A DNA stretch of 64,000 nt. Origin: Salvelinus alpinus (Eukaryota > Chordata > Actinopteri > Salmoniformes > Salmonidae). The number at the start of each line of letters is the position of its first letter. Within the stretch, counting starts at the first letter, position 1. The notes under the pieces were generated by a model that saw nothing but the letters and a program-made list of their open reading frames with translations, had not been told where the DNA came from and made no database searches. Both the position numbers and the translations under genes were made by a program. Location: the NCBI RefSeq assembly GCF_045679555.1, contig NC_092090.1, positions 30,159,702 through 30,223,701 of the forward strand. Reading direction: 5' to 3'. Below, in pieces: positions 1 through 30,976 of the stretch.

Positions 1-1071
<1,071 letters not shown>

Positions 1072-1073
1072 TA

Positions 1074-2557
1074 CGTACACACACATACTATAGACATATA
1101 CACAAACACATACACGCACAGGATGACCATGCTGGATCTCCACACGTTGAAATTGTCACTGTGCCGACACGCTAATGCAGTCATGTTGTTTTGAAAAAAG
1201 GCCTTACTACTGTGAGGGGATTCTTGCTGCAATGGTGGGAACCCCACTCCTATGCACTTTCACCCCATGGAGAGTAGACCAAGAACAAACACCAGAGCTG
1301 AGGACACTGGTGTGGAGAGGGAGAGAGGAAAAGGGTCTGGATGTGCCCTCCATGGTGATCTGGCTGTAATGCTGCCTTGAACGCAGAGCACTTAACTCTC
1401 CCTTAGGTACTAAAACAAATCCTATGATTTAAAATAAAGGAAAAGAAAAAACACCTTGACGTGGTTGACATCCGTTACCAAAGCGAACAGTTCAAACATG
1501 GAAAGACAAGAGACTGAGACTGTTTCAGGCTCACTGTCAGGAATATTCTAGATCTATATATCAAATGTGCCTGTCTGAACCTTTACTGAGTCCCCTGGTC
1601 CAGACCCTAGGTTGGTCTGTGCAGTCCTCTCCCCTTGCTGGCGACACGAAACACTGTATCACTGACTCAGTCACAGAGACATTGTGGAAATGTTGACTGA
1701 AAATGAGCATTATACCTGCATCGTTTTTGATGCCTTTTATTCATGTGTACCACCTGCCTTTTATGTTTCCTTCTTTTTGTTGGTTTAATGAAGTTGGTGT
1801 GAGCGTGTGTATGTGTGTTTTCTTCAGGAACGCTTGGTCGCCAGTCATTGAAATGTTATCGGAGATGAGATGTTCTCTGTTGTTCCAATGAAGGGATGTT
1901 TTTTTTCTCTTTTGATTATATCTATTTTTTCACGGTTACTCAGGATTCTCGTGAAGTTGAATAATTATTTTGAAAGAATTTAAGTAATTGACTTTAAAAC
2001 AAAATCTCGGTGATTGAAATAGTTTTTAAGCTTTGTATGAACAACTTGAAAAACAAACACATTCAAGCAATTGAAGTGCTCCTCTGTGATAGAGCAAAGT
2101 ATGTCCTGTGTTTCTGTCCAACTCCGCTGCCCCGCTGGTGGCGCCGTTGGCTTGATCTTCTAAAGACCTCACTGTAGACTTGGGATCCTTGATTGTCAGT
2201 TGACTGCAAAAGACCTGTTTGCAGCAAGGCAACATTTTGTACAGTGAAATCCCATGATTATCCATGTATCCAGTATAGGAAAAGGTGTTTTTGAGTGCAT
2301 TGCTGTTGGCATTGTTTTTACACATACTCTGTCTAGCTAACCTCTTCATTTCATTTGTCATTCTACAGACACTGATGTTTTGACAAAAACTATAGATCTT
2401 TGCCAAACCCACAACCAGGCCAGTGCGTAAAGGAGTTAAGTAATCCAGGGTTTCACCTTCACTTTGGTTTTTATATTGTCTTATTCTCTGTACCATAAGA
2501 CGGTTTAATACTAATAGTTCTATATTTCTGTCTGTAAAACTCTAGGCATTCTACTAG
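1074..2557. other. No recognised gene; CA-rich microsatellite at left
   Basis: An imperfect CA/TA-rich tract lies at about 1076-1120. The rest is AT-rich single-copy-looking sequence. A 55-codon open stretch around 1217-1375 reads CCNGGNPTPMHFHPMESRP in part and might be an upstream exon of the gene ending at 3237. It lacks a good acceptor and I do not annotate it as coding. Confidence 0.5.
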
Positions 2558-2649
2558 AAAAAGAGTTTAATGAAAGAGATGGCAGACCTGCAAGCCGAAC
2601 TCACTTATCACGCTATCAAGTCATTTTCTCTGGAGAAGGAAGTGCTCAA
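2558..2649 (+). CDS. Candidate penultimate coding exon of an unidentified gene
   Basis: An acceptor (TTCTACTAG) precedes an open stretch reading KKSLMKEMADLQAELTYHAI and ending KSFSLEKEVL, followed by a donor CAA|GTAGGC at 2650. The residue pattern is charged, amphipathic and helix-like, as in a coiled coil. The exon ends after two bases of a codon. The next candidate exon (3006) starts with the one missing base, so the phases agree. An in-frame TAG just upstream fixes the acceptor at or after 2557. I do not recognise the protein. If real, the gene is tail to tail with cyp2r1. It could be a chance open frame. Confidence 0.35.
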
Positions 2650-3005
2650 GTAGGCAGTGTAATTCAAGCTAGTATATTTAAAGACAAAAAATATATAAAT
2701 GTCCACATTTTACTACCAAACAAGTGTTTAGCCTCTGCACAAAAAAAGAATATCTGCATATAAATATAGTGTATAAATATATGATATTTTTTAATGAATC
2801 AACAGAATGCATCTGTTTTCTACACACAGCTGACATATATTGTACAGTGAGACCCTGTAATTCTCATCCTGTTTCCAGAGTTTTTATCTGATACTACAGA
2901 TGTGGGGTTTGGTGTTTTTCTTTTGGGTTCAGCATCTCTCTGCTCCTTATCACAACCACTTTCTCTCTCTTGGTAATCTCTATTAACTCTATGTTGTCTA
3001 CTCAG

Positions 3006-3237
3006 TTCACCCATCCACCCAACCAGTGCCAAACTGTCCCTGCTCACTGCCCAACCTCTGGGCTCTCATACACTGGGCTTGTTATGGTTGGCCCCAGAGG
3101 TCTCTCTGAGCTCCATGTGCCACAGCAGGCTCAAAGTGATGCCGGTGCAGCCCAGCCCAGGTGTTGTGGAGGAGAGCTCACGACTCCTAACCGTGGCCCT
3201 TCAGTCCGCTCGGGTTGAGCGACACTGCGTCTCCTAA
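3006..3237 (+). CDS. Candidate terminal coding exon of an unidentified gene
   Basis: A pyrimidine-containing tract ending CTACTCAG precedes 77 open codons ending VALQSARVERHCVS and a TAA at 3235-3237. Middle residues include VMPVQPSPGVVEESSRLL. The region is more GC-rich than its surroundings, as expected for coding sequence. The following 300 bases look like untranslated sequence, but I see no canonical AATAAA close by. The frame joins that of the 2558-2649 exon without a shift. No family is recognised. A longer overlapping frame (2970-3218) is taken as a shadow. Confidence 0.35.
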
Positions 3238-4529
3238 GTTCTGATGGTGAATTGTGATGCCTCTGCCACCTCTCCCCACATTTTATGGCTCATTATGTTG
3301 TAAAAGTTTGTTTGTTAGTTTGTCACTGTGCAGTCTCACGAACCACAGTGTCCTCTAATGTTCTTGTCATAAAAGTGTCTATGAATGGCTGTTACCCTTA
3401 TGTAGCATTGAGATACGTATGTCTGTTGTAACTGTTCAACCATATCAAAATTGTGGGGGAAATGATTTTTGTTATTTATAGCTGTCATAAAACACCATCC
3501 CTAAAATAACTGTTCTCTCAAATGATTTTGATACTTACAATTGAGTAGGTGTGTGTGTGTGTGTGGCATAAAAATCCCCTTGAATGTAACTGTACTATAA
3601 CTTTGCCCTTGAAGTGTTTAGATCCTCCTGCTGACAACCACAGTTGGAACACTGTTTGCTGAAATGATTGCAATGTCACAGTTTCAATATTTCCAATGCA
3701 CACAGACAAGGCGCTCATCCAGGCGAATTGGCAGTCTGTCTACCTCAGCATAACTTTCTGAGAAGTGCAGTTAGTAGTTAGAGGTATGCTGGGTGCCAGA
3801 AATAGCCAGAGACATTAAATCAGTATGAAATATTACCCAGTAAGTCTGATGTATGCACAGCACAGCATTGCATTGGAGTTTTTTTTCTAGCCCTTTGGTC
3901 TGTTGAGTAAAGAGTAGAAGTGAGAGGTCACTTAAGGAAATGGGTGACGCCCCCCCAGGCTCAGCTCCAACCACATGAAGATTATTTATAGTGTCTGTGT
4001 ATCCCTGGACGACCCAGTCTGGACACATTCTGCCGGGTCACTGCAAAAGTCCATGTCTGACTAGTCCTGTACTGTAGTTTAGATAGGAAACATTTTTGGA
4101 GAGAAAACATAGACCTATAACCTATTGAGAGAAATACTGTCAGCATGTTGAAGAAAAAGAACAAGTGGCATAAAACATATGTAACTTGAATTTCTCTTAG
4201 GAAAGGCACACCATAAACATTGTAAAAAAAGGTAAGTGGAGCACAAAAATGGCATTGTTCTTATTACAAAGTATGACCATAATAGACAAAAGTAAAATTG
4301 ACTTAAATCACAAAGGACAGCATCACAAAGACATTTTCAACGGATATTGCAGTAGCTTTCTGAGAGAAGGCTTTTCCATGGAAGAATCCCTAGAGATCAG
4401 GTTCATTGTTAGTTCAGACTGCTTGATATGGCGCTGATCCAGACTAAACACCATGTCCAGAGCCTTCTAGGAAAGGCTGGCTGCTAGTCTACTTATTTTC
4501 ACTGTGCAGTAGAAACAGCTGAAACTACT
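3238..4529. other. Intergenic; no gene seen
   Basis: The first several hundred bases could be the 3' untranslated region of the gene ending at 3237. A short (GT)n run lies at 3548-3564. Nothing else is supportable. Confidence 0.5.
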
Positions 4530-4630
4530 CACTGGGAACAGACATCAATTCAACGTCTATTCCACGTAGGTTCAATTTCATTGAAATGACGTGGAAACAA
4601 CAATGATTCAACCAGTGTGTGCCCAGTGGG
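4530..4630. mobile_element. Short inverted-repeat element (MITE fragment)
   Basis: The ends TCACTGGGAACA and TGTGCCCAGTGGG are inverted copies. The interior carries GAAATGACGTGGAAACAAC next to GATTCAACCAG, a pattern common in salmonid non-autonomous elements. At about 100 bp it is probably internally deleted. Confidence 0.6.
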
Positions 4631-5106
4631 TAATGTTCCCATTTCTCATTTAGGCAGGCTGAGAGAGAGAAGACAGGGCTGTGAACCATCATAGAGGTCC
4701 ATCCTGTCAATCATTGACGTAATCCCGCAGGGAAAATGAGACATTTGATTATAAGGACACAGATAAAAAGTCAATTCTAATTCAAGGTTAATTCATAGTA
4801 TATGTGTGTGTGTATTGTTTAAATATTCACACTTCTCGATTAAACTTACTGAGAAGTTCCACCTGATATTTCAGGATCTCGCCAGTAACATTTCTGGTGA
4901 TCCTGTGACTTTTCAAATGGTGCTGTGCAAACATGCAATTGCTCAGAAACAACCATCGGCTGATGTTTAGAATTCTAGCAGTTCTGTGTAAAACACGAGT
5001 TCAGACCCTGGAGGTCAGGGTAGGAGTCCAAGCTCTAGAGCCCTGTTCTGTTCTGACTAAACCCCCAACCCCCCCACCCCTTCGGGCTGTGCCTTCTGAG
5101 AATCAG

Positions 5107-22418
<17,312 letters not shown>

Positions 22419-22807
22419 TTTTCTATCTCTAAATTTGCGGTCTGTACCAAGCTCTCCTCGGTGAAAGAGTTATGTAGGCTATATCATCTTGCACATGTTT
22501 CTATCCCCTGCCTCTACCCAATAGGATACTTCTCCCTCTACAAGGATAAGATTGGCTGGAAGTTTAGCTGTGATGACTATCGATGAACTTTGATCAGCCT
22601 TCGATCAATTCTAGCAATCAACAAATCGTGATTCTGCTATTTCTGAGGATTTGATTTCCCAATGATGATTTCTGGCCATTTGTTGACATGCAGCATAACT
22701 TGCCCGCCAGCTGGCACCACACAGATCAAGTTGGTAAAAAAAGCTATATTTTGTCACCGCTGATTCAGCCTGTACTCAGACTAGACATAACATAGTAAAC
22801 GAAACTT
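22419..22807. promoter_or_regulatory. Upstream region of cyp2r1 (promoter expected, not resolved)
   Basis: The presumed 5' UTR and promoter of cyp2r1 lie here, read on the minus strand. I see no clear TATA box or CpG-dense stretch, so no start site is assigned. The region also separates cyp2r1 from the repeats that lead toward calca. Confidence 0.4.
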
Positions 22808-23223
22808 CGGGACACTCAATTTAGCATGATATATTACATTTGTTATGGTTACATAAGACAAAATGTTACTAAAGGCAAAAACAAAAGGTGCGTGGATAAT
22901 TAGCAACTTTGCAACTACTTACTACTTTGCAACTAGAATGTTAGCTAACCCTTCCCCTTAACCCTAAGGCCAATAACCCTTTAATCTAACTCCTAACCCT
23001 AACCCCAATTTCTAACGTTGGCATTAGCCACCTAGATAAAGTTAGCCACAAATTGAAATTCATAACATATCATATGTATTGAAAATTCGTAACATATTGT
23101 ATGAATTGTAATTCGTAACATATCATACGAATTGTAATTTGTAACATATCATATGAAATGGATGGACATTCACAAATTAATAGATACCATACCAAACGTA
23201 ACATATACTAATTTGAGTGTCTT
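22808..23223. mobile_element. Non-autonomous inverted-repeat element with telomere-like core
   Basis: The ends GACACTCAATTTAGCATGAT (22811) and CATATACTAATTTGAGTGTC (to 23222) are inverted copies. The interior has CCTAACCCTAACCCC at about 22992-23006 and repeated TTCGTAACATATCATA-like units at 23058-23155. No coding sequence. The type is common in salmonids. Confidence 0.7.
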
Positions 23224-23837
23224 GGAATATAGATTTTTTACTGTGTTACGTCTACCCCTGAGTCCTAATTGGCTGATCCCATTGTCATAGCATACTTTCC
23301 ATGTGAGTGTTGTTTAGCCTGTGTTATATCTAGACACATTGGCATTATGCAGCAAAAGCAAGGTTCGTGTTTGATTGATTCAAGAGAGCTATTTCTATAA
23401 CTCATAGCCTAATGCTGTATAATAAAATACAATATTTATTTCAAATTCATGTGATATAACACATAGGCCTAACCTATAACACCATTTTAAAATACCTAGG
23501 TCATGGGGTAAAACATGTCCTTGTCTGCATTAGGATATAAACGTCGCACTATACTGTGTTGTTGCATTAGGATATAAACTTCGCCCTATACTGTGTTGTT
23601 GGAACACCCTACAATCAGTAGGATACAAGAATAGATCAATCACTTTCTTCACAATTATGCTATTCTGTCTGGGCTGTATTCTTTTTGGTAGGCTACACCA
23701 GCACCAACATGCAGTCTGGGTTGTACATTAACGGTATTACAATATAAAGATGATTATCTTTACCCAAGTGTTCCACTTTAGTGTCATTCATTAATGCAAA
23801 CAACTTGCAAGCAAATGTGTAGAATGTCTGTCTATAA
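23224..23837. other. No recognised feature
   Basis: AT-rich intergenic sequence. A phrase containing GCATTAGGATATAAAC occurs twice (about 23528 and 23563), a local 35-bp duplication. Nothing else stands out. Confidence 0.45.
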
Positions 23838-24075
23838 AGGCACAAGGCGAGACCCAGATGCAGACACAGGAGGCAGATGGTTAGAGTCTTTGTAGTTTAT
23901 TTATAATCCAAAAAGAGAAGGCAAGAGAATGGTCGTGGACAAGCAAAAGGTCAAAACCAGATTCTGAGTCCAAGAGGTAAAGAGTGGCAGACAGGCTCGA
24001 TGTCAGGGCAGGCAGAAGAGTCAGGCAGGCGGGTACGGAGTCCAGAATAAACAGGCAAGGGTCATCCCTTCAGAG
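23838..24075. repeat. Unclassified interspersed repeat beside the gypsy fragment
   Basis: It begins AAGGCACAAGGCGAGACCCA and contains TTTGTAGTTTATTTATAATC. I recognise this as a frequent salmonid repeat end, but I cannot tell whether it is the gypsy element's own LTR or an unrelated DNA element. Confidence 0.4.
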
Positions 24076-25490
24076 ATGATGTATCCCAGAAAAGTGATTG
24101 TGGAGCGGTGGAACTCGCATTTCTCCGCTTTAACAAACAACTGGTTCTTCAGAAGGCACTGAAGAACTTGTCGCACATAGAGAAAACCAGGATGTCATCG
24201 AGGTACACAAAAACAAACCGATTCAACATGTCCCGGAGCACATCGTTATCCAGAGCCTGGAAGACAGTAGGAGCGTTAGTGAGTCCAAACAGCATGACCA
24301 GGTACTCATAGTGTCCACTTGCTGTATTGAAAGCAGTCTTCCAATCGTCTCCTTCGCTTATCCGAACAAGGTGGTAGGCATTCTGGAGGTCCATTTTAGA
24401 AAGATGGTTGCCCCCTGGAAAGGTTCGAAAGCCAAGGAGAGGAGTGGTAGCGGGTACGGGTTCCTGACCATGATGTATTGATTACCGGGGTCTCCATGAC
24501 ATTGACGCAGGATCTACTCCTTCTTTCCCACAAAGAGTGAACCCTGCGCCGGCAGGAGAGGCTGAAGGGTGAATGCTTCCAGCCGCCAGAGAGTTATCAA
24601 TATACTCCTCCATGGCCTTGGTCTCAGGGCCAGACAGGGAATATAGCCGGCCTCGAGGCGGTGTGGTGCCCGGAAGGAGGTCAATCGCACAATTGTAAGG
24701 TCGATGTGGAGGAAGGGAGGTAGCACGAGCCTTACTGAATACCTCCTGGAGGTCATGATACTCTGTGGGAACGTCCGAGAGAGCCGAGGCCGAACTTAAC
24801 CCAGCAGGCAGATGTTTAGGGGAAGGGTGCGCCGCCTTTAGGTGAGTGATAGAACGGGCTCCAACCCAGGATTGAACCTGTGGTCCAGTCAATATTGGGA
24901 TTGTGTTTCTGGAGCCAAGAAAATCCCAAAACTATAGGGATGTTAGGAGACTCAATGAGAAGCAACTGTATTGACTACTGTGACTCTGCCAATGGAACGG
25001 TCGTCCAGTGCTCTAGCATCCATGGGAACGGAAAGGGGTTGAGTGGGAATACCTAGTTCAGATACCAGTGTAGCGTCCATGAAACTCTCATCAGCCCAGA
25101 GTCAGTGAGCACCCGAAAAGACTTTGACTGGTCTCCACACAGCAGAATAACAGCAAAAGGGGTACGGGTAATTGGAATTATGTAATTCCCAGTCTGACTC
25201 ACCAGAGTACTTGTACCTACTAATGATCTAGGTCTCCTCAGTGGACAGGTAGCAATGAAATCCTATGTGAACATTCCCATGGCGATAATCTAGCTCTTTC
25301 CAGTTGCATAGGTTCTGGTGTATCCGACTCACCCGTTGTCGATGATTCTCGAGGGAACTCGGGTGGCTTTGGATCCTCTCGGAAAAACAGCCTTTGGGGA
25401 CTTCTGGATTCCTTCGAAGGTGAGCGAAGCCATTTTGGATGAACGAGTGTGCCCAGATTTTACCTGAAATGCACAAGGTCCTCAACTCCG
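24076..25490 (-). mobile_element. Decayed Ty3/gypsy LTR-retrotransposon internal fragment
   Basis: On the minus strand, from high to low coordinates: a gag/protease-like part around 25490-24900; a linker with [20 protein letters not shown] and [20 protein letters not shown] (24892-24482); then reverse transcriptase with [30 protein letters not shown] and the catalytic YLDDILVFS (24394-24149). Frames are broken between these parts, and RNase H and integrase are missing. No flanking LTR pair was found. Confidence 0.85.
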
Positions 25491-25983
25491 ACAATTAATC
25501 CACACATGAAGCGGTCAAATGAATCGTTTCTAGTCATCTCTCTTCCTTCAAGGCTTTCTCTTCTCTTGACTTTGCGATTGGCAACTTTCATAAATTAGGT
25601 GCATTACCGCCACCGACCTCGTTCGTCTTTCAGTCACCCACGTGGGTATACCTGCTTCTATAAACCAATGAGGAGATGGGAGAGGCAGGACTTGCAGCGC
25701 AATATGCGTCAGAAATTGAACTGACTTCTATTCTAGCCCTTGGCAACGCAGACGCTCGTTGGCGGGCGCGAGCAGTGTGGGTGCAATAATTGAATAATAC
25801 AGATTTCTACATTTATTTTGCAACGCGACGCGAGCGGTGTAGTCAGCCTGTTAGGCCCTGCAGATAGCAGTATAGGTGGAGTAGTGGTTGTGAAAGGGTC
25901 TGTCTGGGTCGAGAACGTATACGAAAACCTTCCTGCAACCACCATGGTGCTATTGTGATGGCTAAGGGAAGCACAGGCTACAT
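25491..25983. other. No gene; GC-richer repeat-like sequence
   Basis: It includes TGGCGGGCGCGAGCAG and CAACGCGACGCGAGCGG, unusually CpG-rich for this neighbourhood. I cannot connect it to a gene. Confidence 0.4.
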
Positions 25984-26077
25984 CCCAAATGACACCCTAT
26001 TCCTTTTATAGTGCACTACTTTTGAGCAGTGCTCTGGTTAAAAGTAGTGCACTATATAGGGAATATGGTGCCATTTG
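25984..26077. mobile_element. Palindromic MITE
   Basis: The two arms are inverted copies: CCCAAATGACACCCTATTCC and TATAGTGCACTACTTTT on the left, AAAAGTAGTGCACTATATAG and ATGGTGCCATTTGG on the right. A short loop lies between. Common in salmonid genomes. Confidence 0.75.
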
Positions 26078-26394
26078 GAAAGAAGCACAGTGTCTGAGGT
26101 GGATTCAGAACATCACTGCCTGGTGGCATCAAACAGAAGAGGACTGACTGGTCAGGACTGGTTCAGGGTTGTCACAGTCATCATAGCATGGGAATAATTG
26201 AAACCCCCTTATAGAGTTACCCTCTCAAGCATTATGCTGCACAAACTTTCCTCTTCCAGTTGTAGTTGACCTGGTTTGATTTGACTCACATTTATGCTCT
26301 GTCCATAGGCTACTTGCAGAAATGAAGGAAATGTATAATGGGATCATTTATTAAGCGGTGCCTGTTCACTAACCACACACCTAAACACAGATCT

Positions 26395-26511
26395 GGGCCT
26401 GTATTTATAAAGCATCTCAGAGTAGGAGTGCCGATCCAGGATCAGGTCCCTCCTGTCTATGTCAAAACCGACCCTAGATCAGCACTCTGGTATGCTTTAT
26501 GAATATGGGCC
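26395..26511. mobile_element. Palindromic MITE
   Basis: The arms GGGCCTGTATTTATAAAGCA (left) and TGCTTTATGAATATGGGCCC (right) are inverted copies. GATCCAGGATCAGG and CTAGATCAGCACTCTGG continue the symmetry inward. Confidence 0.7.
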
Positions 26512-28146
26512 CAAATCTGGATCAAATAATAGTGTGCCCGTTGATTCTGGAGGTCCTCTGTATCGACTGCCTGTCCACTCAGTGTGTGGTGACTTGCTCC
26601 TCATTAGTACCAGTGATGTCTGTTTACCCAGCCAGACATTCCTTCTTGCTGAGGCAGCTGGCAGAGATGCTTATTTTCTTCTCCAAATGTAACAAACCCG
26701 CCTCCCCAGACCTCGCCCAATGATTTGGATATGTTATCGCCATTTAATCAGGACATTCAAGGAAACTGCTTTTCTACTTCCTGCCAGCCCCACAGATACA
26801 ACAAACTATCCAGGAAGCATTTTATACATCAATCAAAGACATCATTGAATTAACTTGATCTCACTGTTGACGTCCACTTGTGACTGTGTTGGGATGGGCT
26901 GACCAACAGACCTTGTGCTTACTGGAAATGAGCCCTACTACTTGAATACTGTAGGCACAACGTGAAATCGGTTGACAAACCCTTAAGATGTCAGCTGCTA
27001 ATTTTCAGATTTACACCACATAAACACGCATTTTCACTGGACTATGTGTTGCTATCTGTTGCTGCCAAGTCATTATTTCCCTGGGTTAGCCTTGCAATTA
27101 CCAAGTGGTGAGACACATAGCCCTCTATATTTAAATGTTTCAGGTACACTCCGATAGGTGTCTGCGTCACATACAGTATCTTCTATTGACATTATCTTCT
27201 ATTGTGTGTCCTCGTGTGTCTGTTTTTTAGCACTCTGTAGCCACTTGATGATGATTATGATGACTGACCGTGTTAGAATAAAAAAAACAAGGCTTAATCA
27301 TGCTCACTCTCTATCCATCACTCGTCACTTGTCTGCAGGTATGTTTTGATGTGAGAGAGGAAGCCAGTCCCGTCATCGCCACCTCACCCACTCTTAAGAT
27401 AACCTTCGGACCAACTAGGGGCCCAAGGCTGGTTAGGAGATACCGCAATTGTGATGAATTGAGAGAATATTAGGGTAGCACTGTAATTCATTAATCATAT
27501 GCTGTCTGCCGCTGTTTTTACCTCTTTCCCCTCTGTCTTCTACACCTCTCTCCCCACCTCGTCTTTCTTCCTCGTTTTTTAATGCACACCATATGTGCAT
27601 TGAAGTACAGATTGAACTTGTGTTTATAATATTGCAATTATCCTAATTATAATGCATTTATTATGTATTTATAACACCTGGATAATGAACTTCTTTCAAT
27701 AAAGCGTTTCACATTCTCCACTGGTTGAAATTAATTATCTAATTGAAATACTATCTGTGTCCTCAGATTAATGCAGGGAGTTAGATATGCATAGTTTCTT
27801 TTCCTGTATATATGAATTACAAATCAATCATGTTCCTAGTCTATTGCATAGTTACAATGTGTAATCATTGATGTCCCAGGAGCAGGAGTGGTAAACACTG
27901 TTGAAGTGTACAGTATAATTGTAATACATACATGCAGACACAGCGTCATTCAAATAATGGAGTTTGATATTACTGAAAAAGAATGTCTCATAGATTCATA
28001 CCTGAACCGCACCTTTATTTGCCAAGGAAGAGTACATGATCAGTGAATATATTCAATGTACAGGCTACAATGTGGGAATCTCATGCGTGGTAATAACTAT
28101 AGTACATGTATATAGGACTTGCATCCTTGGCACAATGAAGTTATTA
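26512..28146. other. Intergenic; no gene seen
   Basis: AT-rich sequence with only short open frames. There are no splice-bounded conserved-looking stretches and no recognisable repeats. Confidence 0.45.
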
Positions 28147-29713
<1,567 letters not shown>

Positions 29714-30490
29714 TATATTCTACTCTATCCATAGGCTTCATCAATGCCACTCAGACTTGAAGTTGATACAACAACTATGATAGCTGAGGTTCATAGATAG
29801 GTCCTGAACTAATATTCATACAAAACGTTTTAGGGTCCATACACAGATTGGCTACATACTGTAGCTAGCTACACATCCATAGGCATACAGTTATTTTTTA
29901 TCCTCCACTACACAATAAGCAAGTAAATAGTTAGCTAGATATGTTACTTCAGCTGCAGTGCAAGGCAAGCTTACACTATTGTACATTCACTTTGCAGTAA
30001 ATGCTTTAGCTAGCTAGATTCTTTACATCCACTGTTTCACAAGACAACAGCCTGGTTTGCTGGTTTTCTCAGGAGTCCTTAAAACATTAAACAACACGAA
30101 TTACAAATTCATTCTCCTAACACTAGCTAGCTGGCCAATGTTAGCAAGTCCGATAACTTAGAGATTTTTTTTTTTTTAAATAGAGATTTTTGTAAATTAA
30201 CTTTATGACAAAAAAATATGCACAAACGTTTGTCTCTACATTAACTAACACATTCCTCTCAATTGTAAATTTTTTGCTTGACTTGTTATGATGTTATAAT
30301 TACTTACATTTGGGCCACCATAATGTTTTGTCAGCCATCTTTGTTGTGCCTTATTGCTATTATTAACTGGTTACCAATGTAATTAGAAAATAAATGTTTT
30401 GTCATACCCATGGTATACGGTTTGATATACCACAGCTTTCAGCCAGTCAGCATTCAGGCTCGACCCCACCCAGTTTATAATCGCACTTAT
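29714..30490. other. No gene; AT-rich intergenic
   Basis: Repeated GCTAGCTAG-type strings occur around 29870-30130, but nothing classifiable. Confidence 0.4.
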
Positions 30491-30830
30491 ACAATGGGTG
30501 GGTTTAATCCTGAGTGCTGATTGGTTAAAAGCGCATTCCAGCCAGTGTCTATTCCAAAAGTTACCAATAAATCTATGACGTTAAAATGCCTATTTACTCT
30601 GTTCCATCTGACTGCGCAATCCACTATCTCATCAGCCAAGCCAGGCAAGTTATAAACTTGATCTCCACTATAAAAAGCATCTAGACATGTCTTTTATACT
30701 AACATTTAGTTTTCAACAGCGGAGATTTGTATAAATCTTGCTATCTGTTTCTAGATTTAGAGGGTGGTAACTTGTGGAATAGACACCGGTTTTAACCAAT
30801 CAGCATTCAGGATTAGGCCCACCCGTTGTA
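30491..30830. mobile_element. Non-autonomous element with 40-bp inverted ends
   Basis: The left arm ACAATGGGTGGGTTTAATCC with TGCTGATTGGTTAAAA (30491-30530) is matched by the inverted right arm TTTTAACCAATCAGCATTCA with CCCACCCGTTGT (30790-30828). TA-rich dinucleotides flank both ends. Confidence 0.65.
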
Positions 30831-30837
30831 TAATGTC

Positions 30838-30976
30838 TTCTGTTATATTCTATTGTTTCCTATTGTCTTCTATTGTCTTCTATTGACTTCTATTGTCTTC
30901 TATTGACTTCCATTGCCTTCTATTGTCTTCTATTAACTTCCATTGTCTTCTATTGACTTCTATTCTCTCCTATTGT
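30838..30976. repeat. 10-bp tandem repeat (TCTATTGTCT-type)
   Basis: About fourteen imperfect units alternate between TCTATTGTCT and TCTATTGACT, starting directly after the preceding inverted-repeat element. Confidence 0.8.

Noticed and set aside
1175-1369. 64-codon plus-strand frame as a gene
   Set aside because: No recognisable domain. Only a speculative splice context with the exon at 2558, and a competing frame across the same bases.
25228-25494. 88-codon minus-strand frame as an independent gene
   Set aside because: It lies next to protease- and RT-like gypsy remains on the same strand and is best read as part of that decayed element.
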